Shown here: positions 24,078-31,284 of the stretch, one piece after another
Numbering within the stretch: position 1 is the stretch's first letter
How the letters are laid out: each line of letters opens with the position of its first letter
Source: Oceanobacillus luteolus
Lineage (GTDB): Bacteria; Bacillota; Bacilli; Bacillales; Amphibacillaceae
DNA length: 32,849 bases
Assembly: GCF_023715655.1 (NCBI RefSeq)
Contig: NZ_JAMBON010000039.1
Span: forward strand, 1 to 32,849
Reading direction: 5' to 3'
Notes under the pieces: generated by a model
Databases searched by the model: none
Told to the model about the DNA's origin: nothing
Seen by the model: only the letters and a program-made list of their open reading frames with translations
Made by a program: the position numbers and the translations under genes

Positions 24078-24996
24078 ATGAGAGTTATTAAACGCTGTAA
24101 AAAATCTAGAGAATTAGTGCTCTTTGAATTGCTGAAAGATAGAAAAGAATTAACAACACGGGAAAATCATTTTTATGATAATCTAAAAAAAGGTTATGAA
24201 GGTGAAATGCAATTCTCCAAACTTATCGAACAATCAGAGGGGAATGGCCTCGTTTTATATGATTTGCTTTTTGAGTCAAAACAGACGACTTTTCAAATTG
24301 ATAGTTTAATTGTGACAGCGTCTAAAATCTATTTGTTTGAAGTGAAGAACTATAATGGAGAGTATTATTTTGAAGGTGAAAAGTTTTATAAGAAACCACG
24401 TTTTGAAGTCGTTAACCCCGCATCAGTTAAGCAGAACTGAATCTCTTCTTCGGCAACTGCTCCGGAGTATTGGCTCCAACAAGTCAATTTCTTCTTTTCT
24501 CGTATTTATCCATCCTAGTTTTATCCTATATCAAGCACCAATTGATAAACCGATCATATTCCCCAATCAAATAAAAAAGTATCTTGATTCAATTGGCAAT
24601 GAAAACCAAAGGTTAAGTGAAAATGACGGAAGATTTGTCAAAAGATTAATTAGCTTAAGTAATGACAATTCACGCTACCAACAACTCCCTAATTTTGAAT
24701 ATCAAGATTTGAATAAGGGAATTACCTGTGCAAACTGTAGAAGACTGTTTGTCCACATTGTTAAACGAAAGTGCATTTGTGATGCTTGCGGTCATCAAGA
24801 AAATGTTACAGGTGCGGTTTTAAGAGCTGTAGATGAATTTAAGATTTTATTTCCCGATAAGAGAATAACCACAGTTCAGATACATGATTGGTGCCAAATT
24901 GTAGGTTTTCGGACAATACGTAGAATTTTATCACAACATTACAAAGCTGTCGGAACTGGAAGATGGACCTATTATATAGACTCTAATAAGGCATAG
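24078..24996 (+). pseudogene. NERD-domain (nuclease-related) protein, interrupted by a frameshift in a C-run
   Basis: The first part (24078-24440) holds the NERD core: KGYEGEMQFSKLIE near residue 38, LYDLLFE, TFQIDSLIVTASKIYLFEVKNYNG (the nuclease-like Asp and Glu-x-Lys pattern). It then goes out of frame and stops. The second part, in the next frame to 24996, continues HQLSRTESLLRQLL without a break if one C is removed from CCCC at 24416-24419, giving VNPHQLSRTES. The C-terminal part has a four-cysteine zinc ribbon (CANC...CDAC) and a helix-turn-helix-like end. NERD proteins are suspected DNA-processing nucleases. GAGGGGGG serves as SD. Real pseudogene, slippage switch or sequencing error cannot be told apart. 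Confidence 0.8.
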
Positions 24997-25016
24997 CTTT
25001 TCTGATGCTATTTTTT
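24993..25016 (+). terminator. Short terminator after the NERD gene
   Basis: ATAGC and GCTAT (5 bp, 9-base loop) are followed by six T residues. Array 3 starts directly after. Confidence 0.5.
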
Positions 25017-25442
25017 CTAAGGACATGAATGAGTTTGGGGTCACTCTCTTCATGTCCTTATTTCGATTCTAAAGACATGAATGAGTTTGGGGTCATTCTC
25101 TTCGTGCACTTATTCCGGTTCTAAGAACATGAATGAGTGGCAGGGATAATCTTTTCATGTCCTTATCCCGATTCTAAGAACATGAATGAGTGGCAGGGGT
25201 AATCTCTTCATGTCCTTATCCCGGTTCTAAGAACATGAATGAGTGGCAGGGATAATCTCTTCATGTCCTTATTCCGATTCTAAGGACATGAATGAGTGGT
25301 GGAGACAATTCCTTCATGCTCTTAAACCGATTCTAAGGACATGAAAGAATAGTAGAGACAATCTCTTCGTGCACTTAACTCGATTCTAAGGACATGAATG
25401 AGTAGTAGAGACAATCACTACATGCACTTAACCCGACTCTAG
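25017..25442. repeat. Tandem array 3: eight 52/53-bp units, each with an inverted repeat
   Basis: Units start at 25017, 25069, 25121, 25174, 25227, 25280, 25333 and 25386, with a partial ninth at 25439; spacings are 52, 52, then 53. In unit 1 TAAGGACATGAA (25018-25029) and TTCATGTCCTTA (25049-25060) pair perfectly over 12 bp, and GAGT/ACTC can extend the stem. A linker of about 10 bases (TTCCGATTC) joins units. Right-hand units carry unpaired changes such as CATGCACTTA. The sequence is unrelated to arrays 1 and 2, but unit length and design are the same. It lies between the NERD gene and the thi riboswitch; 25443-25578 is AT-rich and holds no clear feature. Confidence 0.95.
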
Positions 25443-25578
25443 TTATATTCTTTTATAAAAAAATACACATACCAGACATACTATTACGTTCTTAATATTA
25501 CTCTATGGTCATTTCCTTGACACTCTCCAACCAATCTGGCATCCTATTAATTGAATACAATAAAATAATACAATAATT

Positions 25579-25677
25579 ACTACTAGGGGTGCCCTATAAT
25601 GGGGGCTGAGAGGAAAGCCGGTATGCTTTCCAACTCTTTTGAACCTGATCTGGGTGATGCCAGCGGAGGGAAGTAGT
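25579..25677 (+). promoter_or_regulatory. TPP riboswitch (THI element)
   Basis: All THI-box landmarks are present: TAGGGGTGCC, GGGGCTGAGAGG, TTTGAACCTGATCTGGGT, GATGCCAGCGGAGGGAAG. Helix P1 is ACTACT (25579-25584) with AGTAGT (25672-25677). Binding of thiamine pyrophosphate is expected to favour the terminator at 25712-25745 and so switch off thiDME when thiamine is plentiful. Confidence 0.97.
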
Positions 25678-25711
25678 CTGGAATGTGTTTGCCTTATACT
25701 AGACTTTCGAT

Positions 25712-25745
25712 TGTCAGGTTCATTAATTTGGACCTGGCATTTTTT
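25712..25745 (+). terminator. Riboswitch-controlled attenuator terminator
   Basis: TGTCAGGT (25712-25719) pairs with ACCTGGCA (25732-25739) with one wobble, followed by six T residues. It lies between the TPP aptamer and thiD, as in transcriptional riboswitch control. Confidence 0.8.
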
Positions 25746-25783
25746 ATTTGAAAAGTAAAGACAAAAAGGATGGAGGCAGAATC

Positions 25784-26602
25784 ATGACGAATATTTCATG
25801 TGCATTAACAATAGCGGGGTCAGACCCAAGTGGCGGGGCAGGGATACAGGCGGATTTGAAAACATTTCAGGAGTTGCAAACCTATGGTATGTCGGTGATC
25901 ACGTCACTTACCGCTCAAAATACAACTGGTGTTCAGGGAGTGCATCATGCACCGATTGACTTCATCAATCAGCAAATTGAATCTATCACAAATGATATCC
26001 CAGTACATGCTTTTAAAACTGGCATGTTGGCAAGTGTTGAGGTCATGGAGACGGTCGCAAAACATGCAGCAAAGATTGATGCACCTTTTGTAATGGATCC
26101 AGTAATGGTCGCAACGAGTGGCGATCCGCTGATTGCTGAGGAGGCGCAAGACTATTTGAAAGCCCACTTACTGCCGTTAACAACTGTAGTGACACCAAAT
26201 GTTCCAGAGGCAGAGACAATCACCGGGCTCACGATTCGTAATCTTAACGATATGGAAAATGCGGCTCGAATGATTGTGAAAAAGTTTGGTGCAAAATCTG
26301 CTCTCGTTAAGGGAGGTCATATTATTGATAAAGAGAAAGCTGTCGACGTGTTTTATGACGGGGAAAGCTTCCATCGCTTTACGAGTAAACGAATTTACAC
26401 GAAAAACACGCACGGAACAGGATGTACTCTATCGGCAGCTATTACAGCTTATTTAGCAAAAGATTATCCAATTTTACAGGCGATTGAATATGCAAAAACA
26501 TACATAACACAGGCAATCGAACATTCCTTGGATATTGGAGAGGGAAGCGGTCCAACGAACCACTGGGCACCAAGGATAAAAAAGGAGATGGAAATATCAT
26601 GA
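25784..26602 (+). CDS. thiD: Hydroxymethylpyrimidine / phosphomethylpyrimidine kinase ThiD
   Basis: The 272-residue ribokinase-like enzyme phosphorylates HMP and HMP-P to give HMP-PP. Landmarks are TIAGSDPSGGAGIQADLKTF near the N-terminus, MDPVMVATSGDPL near 105, TPNVPEAETITG near 142, and the anion-hole/catalytic motif KNTHGTGCTLSAAI near 212. ATG 25784 lies seven bases after GGAGG; an upstream in-frame TTG at 25748 overlaps the terminator and is unlikely. First gene of the thi operon; its stop overlaps the thiM start (ATGA). Confidence 0.95.
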   Translation: MTNISCALTIAGSDPSGGAGIQADLKTFQELQTYGMSVITSLTAQNTTGVQGVHHAPIDFINQQIESITNDIPVHAFKTGMLASVEVMETVAKHAAKIDAPFVMDPVMVATSGDPLIAEEAQDYLKAHLLPLTTVVTPNVPEAETITGLTIRNLNDMENAARMIVKKFGAKSALVKGGHIIDKEKAVDVFYDGESFHRFTSKRIYTKNTHGTGCTLSAAITAYLAKDYPILQAIEYAKTYITQAIEHSLDIGEGSGPTNHWAPRIKKEMEIS

Positions 26603-27393
26603 ACGAAAAAATCATTCAAAAAGTGCGAGAAAATATACCGTTAATTCATCATTTAACGAATGCCCCGACAATGAATTTTGTTGCGAATGGTACCCTTGCT
26701 TTTGGAGCAAGTCCAGTGATGGCTAAATCAATCGATGAAGCTGCGGATATGGCCAAGAATGCCGATGCGGTTTATATAAATATCGGTACAGTAGCCGCAG
26801 AAGATATTCCAGCAATGATAGCTGCCGGGAAAGCAGGAAATGAAAAAGGTATTCCAGTCCTTGTTGATCCGGTTGGGAATGCCGCAACTCCTTTCCGTTC
26901 CCAAGCTGTAGACAGGATACTGGCTGAAGTGAAACCGACTGTCATCAAGGGTAATGCTGGTGAAATCGCCCATCTTGCGGGAATGGACTGGAAAGTGAAA
27001 GGTGTTGATTCAGTCGGGGATGGAAATATTGAGGATGCAGCAAAACTTGTTGCTGAGAAATATGATACAGCTGTAGTCGTGTCTGGTAAAACCGATGTCA
27101 TTTGTGTCGGTGAACGTATTTTTACCAATGATACCGGTCATCATTATCTAACACTTGTAACAGGAGGCGGATGTTTGCTTGGTTCGATTATGTGTAGTTG
27201 TTTATCTACGGATGACTCCATTGAGGAGCAGTTACTGACGGCTGTTGAGTTTTATGGCTTGGCCGCAGAATATGCAGTTGCCCAGGACCATGTAAAAGGA
27301 CCGGGAACATTTATGGCTACATTTCTTGATGCACTTTCTATGGATACAGCAATACTAAAAGGAGAAAAACAACATGAATCCATTAACAGCTAA
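26599..27393 (+). CDS. thiM: Hydroxyethylthiazole kinase ThiM
   Basis: The 264-residue salvage enzyme phosphorylates hydroxyethylthiazole. The N-terminal PLIHHLTNAPTMNFVANG, LVDPVGNAATPFR near 88 and VIKGNAGEIAHLAG near 115 are diagnostic, and the catalytic loop is VTGGGCLLGS with Cys192. The usual TGTGC is GGGC here, an acceptable variant. The start overlaps thiD by four bases and the end overlaps thiE by 20, indicating coupled translation. Confidence 0.95.
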   Translation: MNEKIIQKVRENIPLIHHLTNAPTMNFVANGTLAFGASPVMAKSIDEAADMAKNADAVYINIGTVAAEDIPAMIAAGKAGNEKGIPVLVDPVGNAATPFRSQAVDRILAEVKPTVIKGNAGEIAHLAGMDWKVKGVDSVGDGNIEDAAKLVAEKYDTAVVVSGKTDVICVGERIFTNDTGHHYLTLVTGGGCLLGSIMCSCLSTDDSIEEQLLTAVEFYGLAAEYAVAQDHVKGPGTFMATFLDALSMDTAILKGEKQHESINS

Positions 27394-27991
27394 ACTAAGA
27401 AAATACTTTGTGATGGGAAGCCAAGATTGTATCCGTGATCCAGAAGAGACATTACTAGAGGCAATCCAAGCTGGTATCACCACATTCCAATATCGGGAAA
27501 AGGGGCCAAATTCACTCAGTGGCGAAGCGGAAGTCGAGTTGGGAAGAAAACTGAGAAAAATATGTAAAGATCATGGAGTTCTTTTCATTATAAATGATAA
27601 GGTCGATTTAGCGGAAACCTTGGATGCTGATGGAATTCACGTTGGCCAAGGAGACGCACCTGTGGAAAAAGTAAGAGAGCAATTTCCAGATAAAATTATT
27701 GGACTCTCTGTCACCAGCGTCGATGAAGTGAAGAAAAGTCGAATCGACTTGGTCGATTATGTGGGGGCAGGCCCAATTTACGCCACACAAACGAAGCCTG
27801 GAAAGAAGCCTGCTGGACTTGCTTGGTTGCAAGACATCCGGAAATTGCATCCTGAATTACCAATCGTAGCGATCGGTGGTATAAAGCCGGAGAATGCTGA
27901 TACGGTATTGGATGCAGGCGCTGATGGTTTGGCTGTTGTTACTGCCATATCTCATTCTGATCAGATTAAAGAAGCTGTACACAACCTATAA
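27374..27991 (+). CDS. thiE: Thiamine-phosphate synthase ThiE
   Basis: The 205-residue TIM-barrel enzyme joins HMP-PP and thiazole phosphate to make thiamine phosphate. Family motifs include TTFQYREKG near 36, FIINDKVDLAE near 68, ADGIHVGQGD near 84, GLSVTSVDE near 112, DYVGAGPIYATQTKPGKK read from about 127, and VAIGGIKPENA near 167. With ThiD and ThiM it makes a complete salvage route. No thiC, thiG or tenA is present in this window. Confidence 0.95.
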   Translation: MNPLTAKLRKYFVMGSQDCIRDPEETLLEAIQAGITTFQYREKGPNSLSGEAEVELGRKLRKICKDHGVLFIINDKVDLAETLDADGIHVGQGDAPVEKVREQFPDKIIGLSVTSVDEVKKSRIDLVDYVGAGPIYATQTKPGKKPAGLAWLQDIRKLHPELPIVAIGGIKPENADTVLDAGADGLAVVTAISHSDQIKEAVHNL

Positions 27992-28035
27992 AACTAAAAA
28001 GCAAAACGAATGGCCACTCGTTTTGCTTTTTAGTT
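27992..28035 (+). terminator. thi operon terminator
   Basis: A perfect 18-bp stem (27992-28009 with 28018-28035) with an 8-base loop directly follows the thiE stop. The right arm includes TTTTT. Confidence 0.85.
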
Positions 28036-28095
28036 CTTGAAATAGAATATAGTAGTATGAAATAATGACATAATACTATATTCGAGGTGAAACTA

Positions 28096-28797
28096 GTGAC
28101 TATACTATACAGCGGCCACTTGAAAACTAAACATAAAGATTTTGTTGTAAAGCGTTTGTCTACAAAATATATCTCTGACATCTTATTACTTCAAGATACT
28201 GTGATGGAGCAGTTGGAGGATAAAGCAAGTTTAGAAAAACTATCACAAGATGAATTCCGTAACATCCTTGAAGGAAACGGTTTGATGATTGGTGCATTTG
28301 TGGAAAACAAGCTTTTTGCGATCCGTGCACTATTAATTCCGCCAATTGATGATCATCATTTAGGTAGATTTGCAGGATTAACACAAGAGGAATTACCAAA
28401 AGTGATTTATCAGGAAGTTTCTCTCGTCCATCCTGAGTATCGCGGAAACAGGATGCAGCAGCAATTAGCTCACCTCATCATGAATGAACTGGAAAATTCT
28501 CAGCTAGATTTTCAATACGTTTGTTGTACAGTAGCCCCCTTTAATATTCCGAGTTTAAAGGATAAATTTAACCAAAGAATGAAAATTAAAGCTTTGGAAA
28601 AGGTCTATGGAGAAAAATTGCGCTATGTTTTTATAAAAGATTTACTGAAAGAGGATGAACTCGAAAGAGAAGAGAATAAATTCATTCCCATGGATGATAT
28701 TGAAATGCAACAAAGACTACTTGCATCAGAATGGGAAGGAATTCAGTTGGTAGTGAATAAAGACAAGTTTTACATACAGTATACAAAGCGTCCTTAA
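28096..28797 (+). CDS. GNAT-like acetyltransferase family protein
   Basis: The 233-residue product has a GNAT-type acetyl-CoA-binding stretch in its middle: YQEVSLVHPEYRGNRMQQQL, strand beta4 followed by the R/Q-x-x-G-x-x pyrophosphate loop (YRGNRMQQQLA). The following helix and the CCTVAPFNIPSL strand-turn also fit the fold. The N-terminus is charged and the C-terminus (LVVNKDKFYIQYTKR) is unusual. Substrate unknown. GTG 28096 is five bases from CGAGGTGA; an in-frame GTG at 28087 is part of that SD. Single gene. Confidence 0.7.
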   Translation: MTILYSGHLKTKHKDFVVKRLSTKYISDILLLQDTVMEQLEDKASLEKLSQDEFRNILEGNGLMIGAFVENKLFAIRALLIPPIDDHHLGRFAGLTQEELPKVIYQEVSLVHPEYRGNRMQQQLAHLIMNELENSQLDFQYVCCTVAPFNIPSLKDKFNQRMKIKALEKVYGEKLRYVFIKDLLKEDELEREENKFIPMDDIEMQQRLLASEWEGIQLVVNKDKFYIQYTKRP

Positions 28798-28846
28798 CAA
28801 GGAAACAGGAGAAAAAATTTAGAAAAAATCTTATAAGTCCTAAAAT

Positions 28847-28876
28847 AAGCTACCATGATACTAATGGTAGCTTGTT
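28847..28876 (+). terminator. Terminator after the GNAT-like gene
   Basis: AAGCTACCAT pairs perfectly with ATGGTAGCTT (10 bp, 7-base loop), followed by GTTT. Confidence 0.7.
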
Positions 28877-29017
28877 TCATTTATTGATAAAGGAAAAAGG
28901 AGAATAGACCACAGAGAAAGAATATATTGTTAAGGGAGAGTTGAGAATCAAAAACGGAAATGGGGTAGTAAAATGAGTGGTCTCGTCAATAAGGGATTGG
29001 TGAAAGGTGCCGGCTTG

Positions 29018-29464
29018 ATGAACATGGATAATCGGATCAATTATTTTAAAGTTGCACCTAAAGCATTGGAAAACATGCTGGAGATGGAGAAGTACACGAA
29101 GAAAACGGGAATAGATAAATTACTAATCGAACTTATCAAATTGCGGGTATCACAAATTAATGGTTGCAGTTACTGTATAAACATGCATACAAAAGCTGCT
29201 AGAAAGCGGAAGGCGACCGACGAACAGATAGCTCAGTTACAAACATGGGGCGAAACAGATATCTTTAGTCCTCAAGAAAAGGTTGCGTTGGAATTAGCAG
29301 AGCATGTTACTTTGATTTCGGAAAAGAGAGTTGATGACGAATTATATCAACGCGTAAGAGAACATTATGATGAAAAGGAATATGTAGATTTAATTGTAAT
29401 CATTAATCAAATCAACATGTGGAACCGGCTGGCAATTTCAATGGGGAATACGGTTAAAGATTAG
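29018..29464 (+). CDS. Carboxymuconolactone decarboxylase / AhpD-like protein
   Basis: The product has 148 residues from ATG 29018, eight bases after AAAGGTG; a longer start at 28973 (163 residues) has only a weak GGGG upstream. The all-helical CMD fold is shown by INYFKVAPKALENMLEMEKY and the redox motif NGCSYCINMHTKAAR, where the Cys-x-x-Cys and the following His match AhpD-type peroxidase partners. The C-terminal IVIINQINMWNRLAISMG is typical. Likely a small cytoplasmic thiol-dependent antioxidant or a related decarboxylase; the substrate is unknown. Single gene. Confidence 0.85.
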   Translation: MNMDNRINYFKVAPKALENMLEMEKYTKKTGIDKLLIELIKLRVSQINGCSYCINMHTKAARKRKATDEQIAQLQTWGETDIFSPQEKVALELAEHVTLISEKRVDDELYQRVREHYDEKEYVDLIVIINQINMWNRLAISMGNTVKD

Positions 29465-29529
29465 CTGATCCATAATACGTTAGGGGAAAAGAAATATTCT
29501 GGGTTATTACTGATTTAAAGTGATTGGAC

Positions 29530-29568
29530 AAAAGGTGAGTAATACAAATCGGCTCTCCCTCACCTTTT
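29530..29568 (+). terminator. Terminator of the AhpD-like gene
   Basis: AAAAGGTGAG pairs with CTCACCTTTT (10 bp) across a loop of 19 bases, about 65 bases after the stop. Confidence 0.75.
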
Positions 29569-29592
29569 ATAAAAACCTCAAACTGTCCGCGT

Positions 29593-29738
29593 GAGGTTGT
29601 AACGATACATATCTATACTTTTGGTGGTCATTCGACAGGCGGGATGCTAGGTTTGAAATACGGCATCCATGCTCAAGGATCATTGAATAAAATGATCATA
29701 GGCGGGGCGTCTACATCCTATAAATATATGGAGCACCC
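29593..29738 (+). pseudogene. Alpha/beta-hydrolase fragment (proline-iminopeptidase-like)
   Basis: An open stretch encodes FGGHSTGGMLGLKYG followed by MIIGGASTSYKYMEHP. GHSTGG is a nucleophile-elbow motif (G-x-S-x-G) of alpha/beta hydrolases, and the following ASTSYKYMEHP resembles the proline-iminopeptidase branch. There is no start codon or N-terminal third, and the sequence ends abruptly at the IS110 left boundary. The missing C-terminal part is not seen beyond the element, so this is a decayed remnant. The remainder of 29465-29592 holds only the preceding terminator. Confidence 0.75.
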
Positions 29739-29752
29739 AGATCGTAATATAA

Positions 29753-29785
29753 GGTTAGCCAGAAATTACTGGTTGACCTTTTTTT
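29753..29785 (+). terminator. Left-end terminator hairpin of IS110 copy A
   Basis: GGTTAGCCAG and CTGGTTGACC pair over 10 positions with two G-U wobbles, followed by seven T residues. Copy B has GGTTAACCAGA and TCTGGTTGACC at the same place, with a T-run. The base changes between copies keep the pairing, so the structure appears selected. It may block read-in transcription. Confidence 0.7.
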
Positions 29786-29800
29786 ATAAGGTTTTATTAT
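29773..29800 (+). promoter_or_regulatory. Predicted promoter for the IS110 left-end RNA
   Basis: TTGACC (29773-29778) and TATTAT (29795-29800) have a 16-base spacer; the same boxes with the same spacing occur in copy B (32756-32761 and 32778-32783). Transcription would start near 29807, at the base of the first stem-loop. Confidence 0.55.
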
Positions 29801-29806
29801 TACGGT

Positions 29807-29984
29807 AGTCGGGGTAGAACGTCGCACCCGTGGGACTAGATCCCGTCAGCTAAACTGTTCACCCCCTACTTGTATAAACATGTTTCAGGCTGGTTGGGAC
29901 ATTGAGATCCCGTTTAACAAGCGAACCTATGACATTACAAGAAGCCTTAGGGGATACCGACAATTTTATAAGCTAGGAGGAGAT
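29807..29984 (+). ncRNA. Candidate bridge RNA of the IS110 element, copy A
   Basis: Roughly 178 bases between the predicted start and the transposase gene, about the length reported for the IS621 bridge RNA. Stem-loop 1: GGGGTaGAAC (29811-29820) pairs with GTTCACCCC (29857-29865), enclosing an internal loop and a GGGA/TCCC hairpin (29832-29844). Stem-loop 2: GGTT/AACC (29892-29895, 29924-29927) encloses a second GGGA/TCCC hairpin (29896-29911), with AGGCT/AGCCT outside. The 5' side of loop 1 contains GCACCC (29824-29829), identical to the host flank at 29733-29738. Two-loop design and guide match are seen; function as a bridge RNA is inferred from IS110 biology. Confidence 0.7.
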
Positions 29985-29989
29985 AGTCT

Positions 29990-31228
29990 ATGAATCCAGT
30001 CATTGGTCTGGATGTTTCTAAAGGAGAAAGTCAGATTCAAGCATTTTTAGATAAAGGCAAACCTTATCGAAAGAGCTTTAGTATTAAGCATGATATTAAA
30101 GGGTTGGGGAATTTACTAGAATTCCTTCATGAAGTTGAAAAATTGGCTAACGGCAACCAACCTACGGTCGTCTTGGAATCAACTGGTCACTATCATTATC
30201 CAGTTACTCAATTTTTGGAAGAACAAAATTACGTTTATATTATTGTTAACCCTCTTATTTCACATCGGGCAAAAAGTTCAAGTCTGCGTAAAGTTAAAAC
30301 AGACGCAATAGATGCCTATCATCTTTGTGAGCTGTTTTATAAAGAAGAGTTAGAGCCTTATAAAAAGCGAGGTATTCAACTTTTAAATCTACGCAACCTT
30401 ACTAGACAACAAGAAAGTATTGCAGAAATCTCAGCCAAAGCTAAGCTGCAGTTACATTCCTTATTAGATCAGGTTTTTCCTGAATATAGGGGTGTATTTG
30501 GAAGCCTATATTCAAAGGTATCATTGCTTACTTTACTAGCATTCCCAACATCTGAAGCTGTATTAAGTGCAAGTGAGAGGGAATTATCAGAGAAGATTAG
30601 TGAATTATGTAAGAGTCGTTCCGAAATTTGGGCACAAGAAAGGGCAAAAAAGTTAAAAGAAGCCGCCCTTCGCAATCCATTTCAGAACAACCTGTATCAG
30701 AGTAATATCTTTAATCTTGAGATGTTAGTTCGTCTTGTACTTCAATACCAAGAGCATCTATCTAAGATTGCGACAGAAATAGATGCCCTCGCTAAAGAAG
30801 TTGAAGAATACCATCTCCTCCAATCTATTCCTGGAATCGGAGAAAAAATCGCTGCAACGATTATTTCCGAGATTGGAGAGATTAACCGATTTGATAGTGC
30901 CAAAAAGCTCGTTGCATTCGCTGGTGTGGATCCGAGTGTTTACTCTTCTGGTAAGTTTACAGCATCAGTAAATCGAATCACTAAACGAGGCTCGAATAGA
31001 CTACGGCACGCTTTATATATGGCTGTTCAAAGTGGCATTCGTGATTCTCGTAAAAAGAAAACAACCGATGAAATCATAGCACGCAATAAGAGACTAAGAG
31101 AGTTTTATGATAAGAAACGTGAAGAAGGTAAACCCTTTAGAGTCGCCGTTATTGCATGCGTTAATAAGCTCTTACATTGGATTTACGCCTTACTAAAAAA
31201 CAGAACCACTTTCCAAGATATAGCATAA
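29990..31228 (+). CDS. IS110-family transposase (DEDD recombinase)
   Basis: The 412-residue protein has the RuvC-like DEDD domain at the N-terminus, with Asp8 in IGLDVSK, Glu63 in VVLESTGHY, Asp105 and Asp108 in KTDAIDAY. A coiled-coil middle (about 120-270) leads to the C-terminal Transposase_20 domain: LLQSIPGIGEKIAATIISEIG near 278 (split here as LLQSIPGIGEKIA and ATIISEIG), FAGVDPSVYSSGKF near 310, and ITKRGSNRLRHALYMA near 331, including the serine-containing stretch used in IS110 catalysis. In IS110 elements the transposase works with a bridge RNA that pairs target and donor DNA. ATG 29990 follows AGGAGG by nine bases. The gene looks intact. Confidence 0.95.
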   Translation: MNPVIGLDVSKGESQIQAFLDKGKPYRKSFSIKHDIKGLGNLLEFLHEVEKLANGNQPTVVLESTGHYHYPVTQFLEEQNYVYIIVNPLISHRAKSSSLRKVKTDAIDAYHLCELFYKEELEPYKKRGIQLLNLRNLTRQQESIAEISAKAKLQLHSLLDQVFPEYRGVFGSLYSKVSLLTLLAFPTSEAVLSASERELSEKISELCKSRSEIWAQERAKKLKEAALRNPFQNNLYQSNIFNLEMLVRLVLQYQEHLSKIATEIDALAKEVEEYHLLQSIPGIGEKIAATIISEIGEINRFDSAKKLVAFAGVDPSVYSSGKFTASVNRITKRGSNRLRHALYMAVQSGIRDSRKKKTTDEIIARNKRLREFYDKKREEGKPFRVAVIACVNKLLHWIYALLKNRTTFQDIA

Positions 31229-31254
31229 AATCTATATCTAACTAAATATAACAA

Positions 31255-31284
31255 AACCTTCCAATCACTATGTAGTGGAGGGTT
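31255..31284 (+). terminator. Terminator after the IS110 transposase
   Basis: AACCTTCC pairs with GGAGGGTT (one wobble), with an inner AC/GT extension. The T-run after it is short. Confidence 0.55.

Noticed and set aside
25017-25442. Series of intrinsic terminators
   Set aside because: The hairpins have no T-run after them and repeat eight times with fixed spacing, unlike terminators.
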